Of a DNA stretch of 64,000 nt, positions 8,913-16,088 are shown piece after piece. Source of the DNA: Chitinophaga ginsengisoli (GTDB lineage Bacteria > Bacteroidota > Bacteroidia > Chitinophagales > Chitinophagaceae); contig NZ_PYGK01000006.1 in the NCBI RefSeq assembly GCF_003014595.1, positions 62,001 to 126,000 on the forward strand, given 5' to 3'. Position numbers and translations under genes: made by a program. The notes under the pieces were generated by a model. It ran no database searches, was not told where the DNA came from, and was given only the letters and a program-made list of their open reading frames with translations. Numbering within the stretch: the stretch's first letter is position 1; each line of letters starts with the position of its first letter.

Positions 8913-8976
8913 AGGAATTACTATTTTGTAGCCTCACGTTAGAATTCCATATTATTCACTACTCAAGTCAAACTAA

Positions 8977-11019
8977 ATGAAAATTAAATGGATGGTGTGT
9001 TGTGCACTTCCAGTGGTTTTCATGTTACCACTGAAGGCACAAGCCGGCATTAAACAGGTCTCACCCGGCGCCTACACTCCTCCCGCCTATGAAGCATTGC
9101 CATTAGGTGCCGTTAAACCCGCGGGATGGTTGAAACATCAGTTACAGATCATGCGTGACGGTACCACCGGTCATCTGGATGAGGTGTACGCTAAAGTCAA
9201 AAATGATAATGGCTGGCTGGGCGGCCGTGGCGATGGCTGGGAGGAAACCCCTTATTGGCTGGACGGTGCATTACCGCTGGCTTATTTACTGGACGACAAG
9301 ATCCTGAAAGAAAAAGTGCTCCGTTATGTCAACTGGACGATAGAACATCAGCGTCCCAGCGGTTATTTTGGTCCGCTGACAAGAATGGAGCTGGACAGTG
9401 GTGTCACCATTGATCCGCAGCACGCTACTTATGGCGAAGACTGGTGGCCTAAGATGGTCATGCTGAAAGTACTGCAACAGTACTATTCCGCTACCGGCGA
9501 TAAAAAAGTTATCAAGCTGATGTCGAAGTATTTCCGGTACCAGGTGGAGGCCCTGAAAGTAGCTCCTATTGGCAAATGGACGGAATGGGCCACTTCCCGT
9601 GGCACAGAGAATGTGATGATGGCGCAATGGCTGTATGGTATTACCAAGGATGATTATCTGCTACAGCTTGCCGACCTGATAGAGCGGCAATCATTCCCCT
9701 GGACCAACTGGTTCGGTAATAGGGATTGGGTGATCAACACCACTACCTATCGCAACAATTATCAGTGGATGAACCGGCATGCTGTCAATGTGGCTATGGG
9801 ACTGAAATCGCCAGCTGTCAATTATGAGCGTACCGGCAACAAACAATACCTGCAGAACCTGCGTACAGGCTGGAACGACTTAATGACCGTTCATGGCTTG
9901 CCTATGGGCATCTTCTCCGGAGATGAAGATCTGAACGGCAATGATCCGACACAGGGTGTAGAACTGTGTGCTGTCGTGGAGGCGATGTATTCACTAGAGC
10001 AGATCAGCGCTATTACGGGAGATGTGGCTTATATGGATGCGCTGGAGAAGATGGCATTCAATGCCCTGCCAACACAAACGACGGACGATTACAATGCAAG
10101 ACAATACTTCCAGGTAGCGAATCAGCTACAGATCAGCAAAGGCGTATTTAACTTCTCCCTGCCTTTTGACCGGGAGATGTGTAACGTACTGGGACCGCGT
10201 AGCGGTTATACCTGTTGCCTTGCGAATATGCATCAGGGCTGGACGAAATTCACGACTCACCTGTGGTACCAGACTCCTGATAATGGTTTAGCTGCATTGG
10301 CTTATGGCCCGAATACAGTGACAACTAAAGTAGGGAAGAAAGAGCAGGAAGTGACCATCAGGGAGATCACAGACTATCCTTTCAATGAAGCGATAAAGTT
10401 TGAAATTGCGTTAAAGAAGGAAACGGAATTCCCCCTGCAACTGCGTATACCGCAATGGTGTGAGAATGCCGTCATCTTACTAAATGGCCAGCCTTACAGT
10501 AAAGAGAAAGGTGGACAGGTCATTACCATCAAACGCGAATGGCATAATAAAGACATAGTGACATTACAGTTGCCCATGAAAATCTCCACCGGTACCTGGG
10601 GAAGAAATTCCAGTGCAGTAGAAAGAGGTCCTTTAGTATACGCCCTGAAAATACAGGAGCGATGGGAGAAAGCTACTGATACTATCGAAGGAGATTACTT
10701 TAGCGTATATCCTGAAAGTGTCTGGAATTATGGGCTGCGTCGTGTAGATGTGCGCCATGCTGCAGATAGTATGAAGGTGAGCATGCAACGGCCTGTAGGT
10801 GACAGCTTCGTATGGAACCTGCAACATGTTCCTATCGAGATCACAGCGCCTGCGAAAAAGATTCCTTCATGGAAAGTATTGAACGGTGTGGCTTATCAGC
10901 CGCCTACTGACCGTGAAGGCATTTATAAAGGGAAGGTAGATACTGTTGTACAACATATCACCCTTGTACCTTATGGTTTTACTAAAGTCAGAGTTGTAGC
11001 ATTTCCTGTTGTACCATAA
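8977..11019 (+). CDS. GH127-like glycosidase (DUF1680; beta-L-arabinofuranosidase family)
   Basis: Exported glycoside hydrolase of the DUF1680/GH127 group, whose characterised members remove beta-L-arabinofuranose from plant glycans. A Sec signal peptide is at residues 1-24 (CALPVVFMLPLKAQAG). The (alpha/alpha)6-barrel starts near residue 35, with the family run GWLGGRGDGWEETPYWLDGA at ~78-97. The zinc/cysteine catalytic set seen in GH127 is present as Glu329-x-Cys331 (VELCAV) and Cys413-Cys414 (YTCCLANMHQGW). Beta-sandwich domains fill residues ~440-680. The GH78 gene starts 12 bp after the stop, so the two are almost certainly co-transcribed; arabinose plus rhamnose removal points to pectin or arabinogalactan side chains. 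Related families such as GH146 cannot be excluded by eye. Confidence 0.88.
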   Translation: MKIKWMVCCALPVVFMLPLKAQAGIKQVSPGAYTPPAYEALPLGAVKPAGWLKHQLQIMRDGTTGHLDEVYAKVKNDNGWLGGRGDGWEETPYWLDGALPLAYLLDDKILKEKVLRYVNWTIEHQRPSGYFGPLTRMELDSGVTIDPQHATYGEDWWPKMVMLKVLQQYYSATGDKKVIKLMSKYFRYQVEALKVAPIGKWTEWATSRGTENVMMAQWLYGITKDDYLLQLADLIERQSFPWTNWFGNRDWVINTTTYRNNYQWMNRHAVNVAMGLKSPAVNYERTGNKQYLQNLRTGWNDLMTVHGLPMGIFSGDEDLNGNDPTQGVELCAVVEAMYSLEQISAITGDVAYMDALEKMAFNALPTQTTDDYNARQYFQVANQLQISKGVFNFSLPFDREMCNVLGPRSGYTCCLANMHQGWTKFTTHLWYQTPDNGLAALAYGPNTVTTKVGKKEQEVTIREITDYPFNEAIKFEIALKKETEFPLQLRIPQWCENAVILLNGQPYSKEKGGQVITIKREWHNKDIVTLQLPMKISTGTWGRNSSAVERGPLVYALKIQERWEKATDTIEGDYFSVYPESVWNYGLRRVDVRHAADSMKVSMQRPVGDSFVWNLQHVPIEITAPAKKIPSWKVLNGVAYQPPTDREGIYKGKVDTVVQHITLVPYGFTKVRVVAFPVVP

Positions 11020-11031
11020 AATATCAATACA

Positions 11032-13371
11032 TTGAAGTTCATTTTATCCGCTATTCTTTTATTTTTTGCCTGTATTACTTATGGCCAGCGTGCTGACTGG
11101 AAAGGCAGCTGGATCACCAATACGGAAGATACGACTGCTACAAAAGCACCTTATTTCAGAAAGACATTTAAACTGCAGAAGAAAGTAATCAGCGCTACTG
11201 CCTATGTTGTTGGCGTTGGGTACCATATTGTGTATGTAAACGGCAAACCTGTTACGGATGCTGTCCTTGAACAGGCATATACACGCTATGATAAACGTCT
11301 TTTGTACAAAGTGTATGATGTTACTGCACTGTTGTCTAAACAAAATACTATTACACAGAGTATTGCTGCGGAGTTGGGTAATGGCTGGTATAATATTCAG
11401 TCGCACGCTGTATGGGGCTTTCAGAATGCTCCATGGAGAAAGACGCCCCGCCTGTTATTAGACCTTGTTATCAAATACACGGATGGCAGCAGTGAAACTA
11501 TTGCTACTGATGATAGCTGGAAGTGTGCCACTGGTCCCAGTCAGTTTAACTGTCTGTATACCGGTGAAATATATGATGCCCGCCAGGAAGTGCCCGGATG
11601 GAATCAGCCCGGCTTCAATGATGCCAGTTGGGCACATGCATTGAAAACATCTTCTCCCGGAGGTACGCTGTATGAGCAGGTGATGCCATCTATCAAGGTT
11701 ATTCGTCGTATCAAACCTGTGTCTGTAAAGAACCTGGGTAATGGCCGATATCTTTTTGATATGGGACAGAACTTTGCCGGTGTGGCTACTTTACGTGTGA
11801 AGGGGAAGGCAGGTACAAAAGTGACGATGTATTACGGAGAGGTAGTCAAAGATGGGGAGCTGGATATGAAACACAACACGGAGCATATGCGCAGTATGCC
11901 TGGTGAATTGCGTTTCCAGACAGATGTATATTATCTGAAAGGCAGCGGTAATGAAACTTTTACTCCCCGGTTTGTATATCATGGTTTCCAGTATGTACAG
12001 GTAGAGACTGACAATACGCTTCCCCTGGATATTCATTCCCTGGAAGGCTTATTTTACAGTACAGACTTCAAAGAAGCGGGACACTTCACCAGTTCAGATA
12101 CTATGGTGAATAAACTGTACGCTGCTGCGAGACAGTCTTATCGCAGTAACTTCCTGAGCATTCCTACTGATTGTCCGCAGCGTGAAAAGAATGGCTGGAC
12201 AGCGGATGCGCATGTCTCTACAGAAGTAGGGCTTTGGAATTACAAGTCAGCAGCAGGTTACCGTAAATGGCTGGATGATGTGAGTGATGCGCAGACAGCC
12301 GATGGCGCTATGCCTGGTATTATTCCTTCCAATGGCTGGGGATACGACATACCTGGTGATGAAGAGCATACCTTCGGGCCTGCCTGGGGAAGTGCGCTGA
12401 GTTTTGTGACCTGGTATATGTACCTGTATCATGGGGATACTGCTTTAGTGCAAAAACATTATCCTGCGATTAAAAAATATACAGATGTTGTGGCGAAAGA
12501 AGCGGAGGGGTATTTGTTTAAGTATGGGTTGGATGATTGGATGTCGCTTGTGCAGACGCCGAGAACCTTTACTTCTACGGCTTACTTTTATACCGATGCC
12601 GTCCTGACAGCTAAAATGGCGCGCATTTTAGGTAATAAGGCGGATGAGGCAACTTATACCAAACTTGCGGATAGTATCCGCGCTGCGTTTAATCGTACGT
12701 TCTTTGATCCTGCTACTGGTCATTATAAAGATAGTACGATGACGGCGTTGAGTGCTGCCGTATTCCATGATCTTGCTTCTCCTGAGGTTGCGACTACTGC
12801 TGTGGGGCAACTGGTGGCTAAGGTGCAGCGGAGTAATTATCATGCGGATTTTGGGGTAATGGGGACGAAGTACGTGTTGCCGGTGTTGAGCGAGCGTGGT
12901 TATGGGGATGTTGCTTTCCGCATGTTGACAGATACAGGTTATGCGGGATGGGGTCATTGGATTGCGCATGGCGCTACTACTTTGTTTGAAGACTGGCCAG
13001 GGGAATTGTCGCATAATCATATCTTCTTTGGGGATTATTGTGCGTGGTTTTATAAAACGCTGGCGGGGATAAGGCCGGATGAGGAGGCGCCTGGGTTTAA
13101 GCATTTCTTCCTGCAGCCGGTGTTTGCGAAGGGGCTGAATTTTGTGAAGGCTGATTATGAGAGCAGGTATGGGGTGATTAAATCGGAGTGGCGGCGGAAC
13201 GGGGGCGGTGTACGGTTTAGCTTTGAAGTGCCTGTTGGTACGACGGCGACAGTGAGATTGCCAGCTGGTGTGCTGGTTTCGCCTAAGGTGAAGCGGGTTG
13301 TTATTGTAGGGCAGGCGTTGGATGAGGTTGTTGTGGGAGGAGGGAAGTATGTGTTTGATTTGAAGATTTAG
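11032..13371 (+). CDS. GH78 alpha-L-rhamnosidase
   Basis: Exported enzyme cleaving terminal alpha-L-rhamnose. The start is a TTG at 11032; it is the only start giving the signal peptide MKFILSAILLFFACITYGQ. Domains in order: a lectin-like beta-sandwich (residues ~25-170, with the WITN and FRKTF segments typical of GH78), a second beta domain, the (alpha/alpha)6 catalytic barrel from ~345 with the family block DCPQREKNGWTADAHV (Asp380 onward), and GHWIAHGATTLFEDWPGE before the C-terminal beta domain. It sits 12 bp behind the GH127-like gene. Codon choice changes after about 12470, with many more GGG, GCG and TTG codons than before, without a break in frame or domain order. Length 779 aa is normal. 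Confidence 0.92.
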   Translation: MKFILSAILLFFACITYGQRADWKGSWITNTEDTTATKAPYFRKTFKLQKKVISATAYVVGVGYHIVYVNGKPVTDAVLEQAYTRYDKRLLYKVYDVTALLSKQNTITQSIAAELGNGWYNIQSHAVWGFQNAPWRKTPRLLLDLVIKYTDGSSETIATDDSWKCATGPSQFNCLYTGEIYDARQEVPGWNQPGFNDASWAHALKTSSPGGTLYEQVMPSIKVIRRIKPVSVKNLGNGRYLFDMGQNFAGVATLRVKGKAGTKVTMYYGEVVKDGELDMKHNTEHMRSMPGELRFQTDVYYLKGSGNETFTPRFVYHGFQYVQVETDNTLPLDIHSLEGLFYSTDFKEAGHFTSSDTMVNKLYAAARQSYRSNFLSIPTDCPQREKNGWTADAHVSTEVGLWNYKSAAGYRKWLDDVSDAQTADGAMPGIIPSNGWGYDIPGDEEHTFGPAWGSALSFVTWYMYLYHGDTALVQKHYPAIKKYTDVVAKEAEGYLFKYGLDDWMSLVQTPRTFTSTAYFYTDAVLTAKMARILGNKADEATYTKLADSIRAAFNRTFFDPATGHYKDSTMTALSAAVFHDLASPEVATTAVGQLVAKVQRSNYHADFGVMGTKYVLPVLSERGYGDVAFRMLTDTGYAGWGHWIAHGATTLFEDWPGELSHNHIFFGDYCAWFYKTLAGIRPDEEAPGFKHFFLQPVFAKGLNFVKADYESRYGVIKSEWRRNGGGVRFSFEVPVGTTATVRLPAGVLVSPKVKRVVIVGQALDEVVVGGGKYVFDLKI

Positions 13372-13380
13372 TTTTTTGGA

Positions 13381-13410
13381 AGGCCTGGCGATTGTTGCCG
13401 GGCCTTTTTT
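13381..13410 (+). terminator. Intrinsic terminator of the GH127-GH78 operon
   Basis: Stem AGGCCTGGC / GCCGGGCCT with a 7-base loop followed by TTTTT, nine bases after the GH78 stop codon. Confidence 0.85.
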
Positions 13411-13445
13411 ATTATCGTGATTGTTTTTTGTTATCGTGATTATTG

Positions 13446-13623
13446 CGCCGACCTTCTTGCTCACGGTGCAGGTGGGATCACTGGCTGAGTTCTTTGAAGT
13501 TTCGTGCTATGGGGCTTCAGGAAGGCGGTTGGGCGGTTGGATTTTTATTAAACCCCTGGTGGGGCGCGTCGGCAACTTCAAACAACTTAGGCCAGTGATT
13601 CCCACCTGCCCACTCGCTGCGTA
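13446..13623 (+). repeat. Left inverted arm, itself a hairpin (copy L)
   Basis: GCAGGTGGGATCACTGGC (13468-13485) pairs with GCCAGTGATTCCCACCTGC (13591-13609). A second stem inside joins CTGAGTTCTTTGAAGTT with AACTTCAAACAACTTAG. The same GGGAT/ATTCCC offset as in copies A and B leaves one bulged base. Confidence 0.75.
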
Positions 13624-13876
13624 CGGTCTCCCTACTAATGGTAGGACGGCCAACTTTTCATGGGGTACTGCCTTTGCTTGGTTATTCCTTTGTCCATTAT
13701 TCCATGCAACTGTTTCTTCTGTCTAAGGGGGTATCAGGGGGTGGCAAAAGCGGCAAAAGCGGCATAATTGGCATATACGGCCCAGAAGTACGCTTTAAAC
13801 ATGCCTTTGCCATGCCGTTAACACGACGTATCTATGACGCAGCGTATATTCGTGTAAACCTTTTAAACTGATCTTT
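13624..13876. other. Gap between left arm and orphan gene
   Basis: No gene is supported here. It holds two direct copies of GGGGGT (13729-13742) and a short tandem repeat GGCAAAAGC x2 followed by GGCATA (13743-13766). No convincing promoter was found. Confidence 0.4.
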
Positions 13877-14377
13877 ATGGCGAAGATTGTTGGGCCAGTG
13901 CCGCCTTTTATTGGTACAAGAGATAATGTGACAATATATCGTATGAATGGAGAATATATTGCCCGCACTAAGAGTTCGCTTACAGGAAAACGTGTTAAGA
14001 AAGATCCTGCATTTGCCAGAACAATGGAATGGGCCGGCCGCTTAAAGCAAGGGGCACGTATTGCTTCAGGCATCTATCAGCAAATGCCTGTTGATGGGCG
14101 TGTTTATAAACAGTATCGGGAGATTACCGGAAAGGCAATGTCCTTGCTGAAAGAAGGTTTTAGTGTGGAAGATGTTATTACCATGCTTGAAGCTATTTAT
14201 GTGCCTCATGCCTCAGTTAGTGGAGACTTCAGAGAGTGTGATATGGACGTCCAATTATTATCGGGAGGCATACGCAGCGAGCGGGCAGGTGGGAATCGCT
14301 GGCCTAAGTTGTTTGAAGTTGCTGATACGACCTACCAGGGGTTTAATAAAAATCCAACTGCCGAACCGCCTTCCTGA
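13877..14377 (+). CDS. Orphan protein of the repeat-framed unit, C-terminus encoded by repeat
   Basis: I do not assign a function. Residues ~10-50 (GTRDNVTIYRMNGEYIARTK, then SSLTGKRVKKDPAFARTMEW) resemble a group of small uncharacterised Bacteroidota proteins with a G-T-x-x-N-V-x-x-Y-x-M-x-G-x-Y-x-x-R start followed by a basic patch and a D-P-A-F-x-R-T motif. Residues ~55-115 look helical. From about residue 132 the reading frame enters the right inverted arm, so the last ~35 residues (RSERAGGNRWPKLFEV to PTAEPPS) come from repeat DNA and probably replace the family's own C-terminus. No signal peptide or membrane segment. The gene is either a cargo of the repeat unit or a gene into which the repeat was inserted. 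The start ATG follows a TTTAAACTGATCTTT leader. Confidence 0.6.
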   Translation: MAKIVGPVPPFIGTRDNVTIYRMNGEYIARTKSSLTGKRVKKDPAFARTMEWAGRLKQGARIASGIYQQMPVDGRVYKQYREITGKAMSLLKEGFSVEDVITMLEAIYVPHASVSGDFRECDMDVQLLSGGIRSERAGGNRWPKLFEVADTTYQGFNKNPTAEPPS

Positions 14378-14450
14378 AGCTCAATAGCACGAAACTTCAA
14401 AGAACTCAGCCAGCGATCCCATCCTGCGCCGTGAGCAAGAAGGCCAACGC
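14271..14450 (-). repeat. Right inverted arm, itself a hairpin (copy R)
   Basis: Reverse-oriented partner of the left arm. Its own stem joins GCAGGTGGGAATCGCTGGCC (14285-14304) with GGCTG-less CAGCGATCCCATCCTGC (14411-14427). Where the left arm has an A-T pair in the stem (ATCACTGG / CCAGTGAT), this copy has G-C (ATCGCTGG / CCAGCGAT), so both sides changed together. Confidence 0.75.
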
Positions 14451-14495
14451 AGGAATTGCTATCGGCTTATTCCTATACAACGAAAGAAGATCAAC

Positions 14496-15416
14496 TTAAA
14501 ACTTATACGGATAAAAATTTACCGCCGGACTTTTCCCTTCACTAATAGTGATATACCCGGAATTATCCACACTAATAGTCACCCCTTCTCCCTGCTTCTC
14601 CGGTACATAAGGCAGAATAACAGCCTCCCTTGACATTGCCGCTTCAACACTCTCTTCTGCATTCCGATGCCAGTAATAAATCTTGTTCAGATCCTTAATA
14701 ACAATATGCCTCCCATCCTGGGAAATATCCCCCGCTGTAATCCACGTATACGGCAGCGTTCCTACTTTATGAAACACCGCTCTGTCACCGTCTTTAAAAT
14801 CCAGGCTTGCTTTGTATATACCGACAGCTTTCTCTCGTTTGCTCACGATATAAAGCCAGCGCCCAATAGGATCCACCATCAGCGTCTCCGCATCCCGCGG
14901 ACCATCAGCAAAGGCAACATGTAATACATCAGGGTTGATGTTCATTTTTTTTCCAGGCACCTCTGTAGGAGCAGGGAAACGTAAGATGCGCGTACGCAGA
15001 TCTATCTGGACATTGTTGCCAATATCGCCGACATATACATATTGTTTGTGAGGAACCGGACCTACGCCTTCTGCAATATCTTCCCAGTCGCGGTTGAATA
15101 CCGCCTCAAGATGTATAGTGCTTACCAGCTGGCCTTTATTATCCAGGAGGAATACTTCTGGTTTATTGCCACTGTCATTGTGCGTCCAGTAATGGCCGGG
15201 TAGTGATTTGCTGGCTGCAATGCCTGATGCTTCGGCAATGGCAGGTGATTGTACAATGCCGAGCACAATGGGTTTGACAGACCCCTGTGAGGATGCGGTC
15301 TGTTCGGATTTCTTCTTCTCTTTTTTCTTATGTTTCTTTTTCTGCGCCGGTGCTGTGATGGCTATAGAAAGCATGATCAGCAGCAGGGTGCTCATGCGAA
15401 ATATCCCTTTACTCAT
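14496..15416 (-). CDS. Secreted beta-propeller-like protein of unknown role
   Basis: Exported protein with signal peptide MSKGIFRMSTLLLIMLSIAITAPAQ, then a very Lys-rich linker (KKKHKKKEKKKSEQ, residues ~26-39). The rest (residues ~50-306) reads as repeated four-stranded blades: EASGIAASK, YWTHNDSGNKPEVFLLDNKG, RDWEDIAEG, YVYVGDIGNN, RWLYIVSKREK, TAGDISQDGRHIVIKD, GVTISVDNSGYITISEGK. The ASGIAAS / NDSG / DWEDIA set is common in uncharacterised secreted propeller proteins of Bacteroidota, some annotated as esterase-like or SdiA-regulated. No catalytic triad is evident. It lies 36 bp beyond the stop of the response regulator in the same direction, so the two could share a transcript. Confidence 0.7.
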   Translation of the reverse strand: MSKGIFRMSTLLLIMLSIAITAPAQKKKHKKKEKKKSEQTASSQGSVKPIVLGIVQSPAIAEASGIAASKSLPGHYWTHNDSGNKPEVFLLDNKGQLVSTIHLEAVFNRDWEDIAEGVGPVPHKQYVYVGDIGNNVQIDLRTRILRFPAPTEVPGKKMNINPDVLHVAFADGPRDAETLMVDPIGRWLYIVSKREKAVGIYKASLDFKDGDRAVFHKVGTLPYTWITAGDISQDGRHIVIKDLNKIYYWHRNAEESVEAAMSREAVILPYVPEKQGEGVTISVDNSGYITISEGKSPAVNFYPYKF

Positions 15417-15452
15417 TATACGATACTACGAAATAATGAGCACATAATCTAT

Positions 15453-16088
15453 CTACACCAGCCCCGTCTGTAATGCTATCTTTACCAATCCGGCGGTATT
15501 CTTGACTTCCAGTTTATGCAGAAGGCTGATTCGGTGATTTTCTACTGTGTGAAGGCTGAGGAAAAGTTTGTCAGCAATTTCCTGGTTGGTATGTTCGTCA
15601 ATGATCAGCTGTAGTACTTCTTTTTCCCTGCGGGTTAAAGTAGTCGTTTTCTTTTCTGACTTCTTGTTTCGGAACATATCTTCTATGAGCAGCTGGTTGA
15701 GGGCAGGAGAAAGGAACTGACCGCCTTTATACACGGTTTCTATCGCCTGGAGAATGGTGGTCTCGTCGGAGTCTTTCAGCAGGTATCCCATGCATCCCAG
15801 TTTCAGCATTTTCTTTACCTGGAAGATAACATCGGAGCTACTGAGTACGAGGATGTGTACCTGTGGATAGTTTTTCAGGATACTGGCAGCCAGCTCCGGA
15901 CCGCTCATATCGGGCAGGTGCATGTCAAGCAGCAGTACATCGGGTTGTCTTTCTTTGATGCCTTTGAGGAGCGAAGTACCATTGGCATAGACATCGGAGA
16001 CTTCTATATTGGCAGCATCACGTAAGATGTTACAGATGCCTTTAGCTACAATAGGATGATCGTCAGCAATCGCTAATTTTATAGGCAT
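15453..16088 (-). CDS. NarL/FixJ-family response regulator
   Basis: DNA-binding response regulator. The receiver domain (residues 1-~120) has the acidic pair ADDH (Asp9-Asp10), phosphoacceptor Asp55 in LLLDMHLPDMSG, the Ser of LVLSSS and Lys in YLLKDSD. The C-terminal LuxR-type HTH (~147-211) is TRREKEVLQLIIDEHTNQEI with recognition helix SLHTVENHRISLLHKL. Its start lies 26 bp inside the end of the histidine kinase gene, so the two are translationally linked and the kinase is its likely partner. The target genes are unknown; the divergent SusC operon is a candidate by position only. Confidence 0.95.
   Translation of the reverse strand: MPIKLAIADDHPIVAKGICNILRDAANIEVSDVYANGTSLLKGIKERQPDVLLLDMHLPDMSGPELAASILKNYPQVHILVLSSSDVIFQVKKMLKLGCMGYLLKDSDETTILQAIETVYKGGQFLSPALNQLLIEDMFRNKKSEKKTTTLTRREKEVLQLIIDEHTNQEIADKLFLSLHTVENHRISLLHKLEVKNTAGLVKIALQTGLV

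Larger units (their letters stand above)
13446..14450. mobile_element. Putative element: orphan gene framed by ~180-bp inverted hairpin repeats
   Basis: Bases 13446-13623 and the reverse complement of 14271-14450 match at about 90% by eye (roughly 17 differences in ~178 positions). They therefore form long inverted arms around a ~650-bp core carrying one gene. Each arm is itself a ~140-bp hairpin. No transposase, no target-site duplication and no known IS end was recognised, so mobility is inferred from the arm structure alone. Two copies of TTATCGTGATT lie just left of the unit (13411 and 13432). The unit sits between the GH78 terminator and a convergent gene. Confidence 0.6.

Noticed and set aside
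12628..13464. 278-codon open frame on the minus strand under the GH78 gene
   Set aside because: It lies entirely opposite a well-supported GH78 reading frame, except for its start in the terminator, and its product is rich in His, Arg, Ser and Pro without any domain, as expected for an antisense shadow.
13421..13726. 101-codon plus-strand open frame across the left inverted arm
   Set aside because: Made mostly of repeat DNA; the translation does not resemble a protein, and the related right arm reads differently.
13743..13766. Possible CRISPR-like or tandem array (GGCAAAAGC repeats)
   Set aside because: Only two full copies of a 9-base unit without spacers; too short for an array. No CRISPR was seen anywhere in the window.
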